Positions 12,997-13,307 of a DNA stretch of 13,307 nucleotides are shown in pieces. The notes under the pieces were generated by a model that searched no databases, was not told where the DNA came from, and worked only from the letters and a program-made list of their open reading frames with translations. The number at the start of each line of letters is the position of its first letter. Position 1 is the stretch's first letter. The stretch lies in assembly GCA_034006575.1 (NCBI GenBank), contig JAVESN010000047.1, positions 1-13,307 of the forward strand, read 5' to 3'. The DNA comes from Methanimicrococcus sp034006575. GTDB taxonomy: Archaea; Halobacteriota; Methanosarcinia; Methanosarcinales; Methanosarcinaceae. The position numbers were made by a program, and so were the translations under genes.

Positions 12997-13069
12997 TTTT
13001 AATATGTGTGAAAACTTTATTTCATTCCCGTTCATTTCAGTTTCAATTAAAAAATAAGGAGTTTTATCT
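12997..13069 (+). promoter_or_regulatory. Leader and ribosome binding site of the cupin gene
   Basis: AAGGAG at 13057-13062 is a strong Shine-Dalgarno sequence eight bases before the ATG at 13070. No clear TATA box is visible between the repeat array and this site; ttttaatatg (about 12997-13006) is a possible one. Confidence 0.5.
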
Positions 13070-13307
13070 ATGGTGACAGATACTTTTGAAAAAGGCGTTG
13101 TTTTAAACCTTGCCGGCATGGTGGAATACTCAAGCGGCGGCGTGGTCAGCAAACAGGTGTTAAAAAACGAATCCGGAAATCTCACTTTATTTTCATTTGA
13201 CAAAGGGCAGGGTTTGAGCGAGCACACCGCTCCGTTTGACGCCGTCGTTCAAATATTGGACGGAAAAGCCCAAATCACAATCGGCGGGACTCCCTTTTTG
13301 CTTGATG
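13070..13307 (+). CDS. Cupin-domain protein, 5' part only
   Basis: An open frame of 79 codons that runs off the window edge without a stop. It begins MVTDTFEKG and continues with LTLFSFDKGQGLSEHTAPFDA at about residues 38-58 and VQILDGKAQITIGG at 60-73. This is the first half of a cupin-2 beta barrel. I recall small methanogen cupins of about 105-115 residues with the same SEHTAPFDA segment, so most of the barrel is here and perhaps 30 residues are missing. His52 is in the place of a metal ligand; the second His of the usual HxH pair is Ala54, which appears normal in this subgroup. A strong Shine-Dalgarno sequence supports the start. Cupins may be metal-dependent enzymes or sensors; the substrate is unknown. 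Confidence 0.85.
   Translation, partial: MVTDTFEKGVVLNLAGMVEYSSGGVVSKQVLKNESGNLTLFSFDKGQGLSEHTAPFDAVVQILDGKAQITIGGTPFLLD

Noticed and set aside
12985..13227. 80-codon minus-strand frame at the right edge
   Set aside because: It is antisense to the cupin gene, which has a strong ribosome site and recognisable family sequence.

Overview
The window looks like chromosome of a low-GC methanogenic archaeon. Archaeal markers are an archaeal-type UMP kinase, a GEK1-type D-aminoacyl-tRNA deacylase (DtdA), mevalonate kinase with isopentenyl phosphate kinase (the archaeal isoprenoid route), T-tract terminators and TATA-like promoters. The gene set and the very AT-rich spacers suggest Methanosarcinales, perhaps a gut lineage such as Methanimicrococcus. 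That placement rests on recall of gene families, not on a search. I see no rRNA, tRNA, insertion sequence, CRISPR array or phage gene.

Layout. 1-403: T-rich spacer with a 37-bp tandem repeat. 404-856 (+): small four-helix membrane protein of unknown function. 857-1334: convergent spacer with two terminators, a hairpin and degenerate 17-18-bp repeats. 3196-1335 (-): phosphate unit, Pit transporter followed by a PhoU-like DUF47 protein. 3352-6024 (+): shikimate-kinase-like P-loop kinase, dtdA and a MEMO-family protein, each with its own leader. 6025-6323: convergent spacer with a 34-bp repeat. 7019-6324 (-): pyrH. 7296-10427 (+): TPR protein with an N-terminal four-cysteine cluster, a DUF4240 protein and MutY with a long Lys/Asn-rich tail. 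10428-10917: spacer with a strong stem-loop. 10918-12772 (+): mevalonate kinase and isopentenyl phosphate kinase. 12773-13069: five copies of a 32-bp repeat. 13070-13307 (+): start of a cupin gene cut by the window edge.

How the genes work together. Pit plus DUF47 form a phosphate uptake and control pair. Mvk and Ipk are the first and last kinases of the archaeal mevalonate pathway to isopentenyl diphosphate, needed for archaeal lipids. PyrH feeds pyrimidine nucleotides, DtdA clears D-amino acids from tRNA and MutY repairs 8-oxoG:A mispairs. These are housekeeping genes.

The unusual material lies mostly between genes and at protein ends. Many spacers carry their own short tandem repeat with a nearly exact period (37, 34, 13 and 32 bp, plus degenerate ones), and each has a different sequence. 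A run of six A-tracts spaced about 10 bp apart precedes the TPR gene. The kinase, the TPR protein and MutY each differ from the textbook family in a visible way. I found no clear new multi-gene system. The best candidates for one are the TPR-Cys4/DUF4240/MutY cluster and the spacer repeats.
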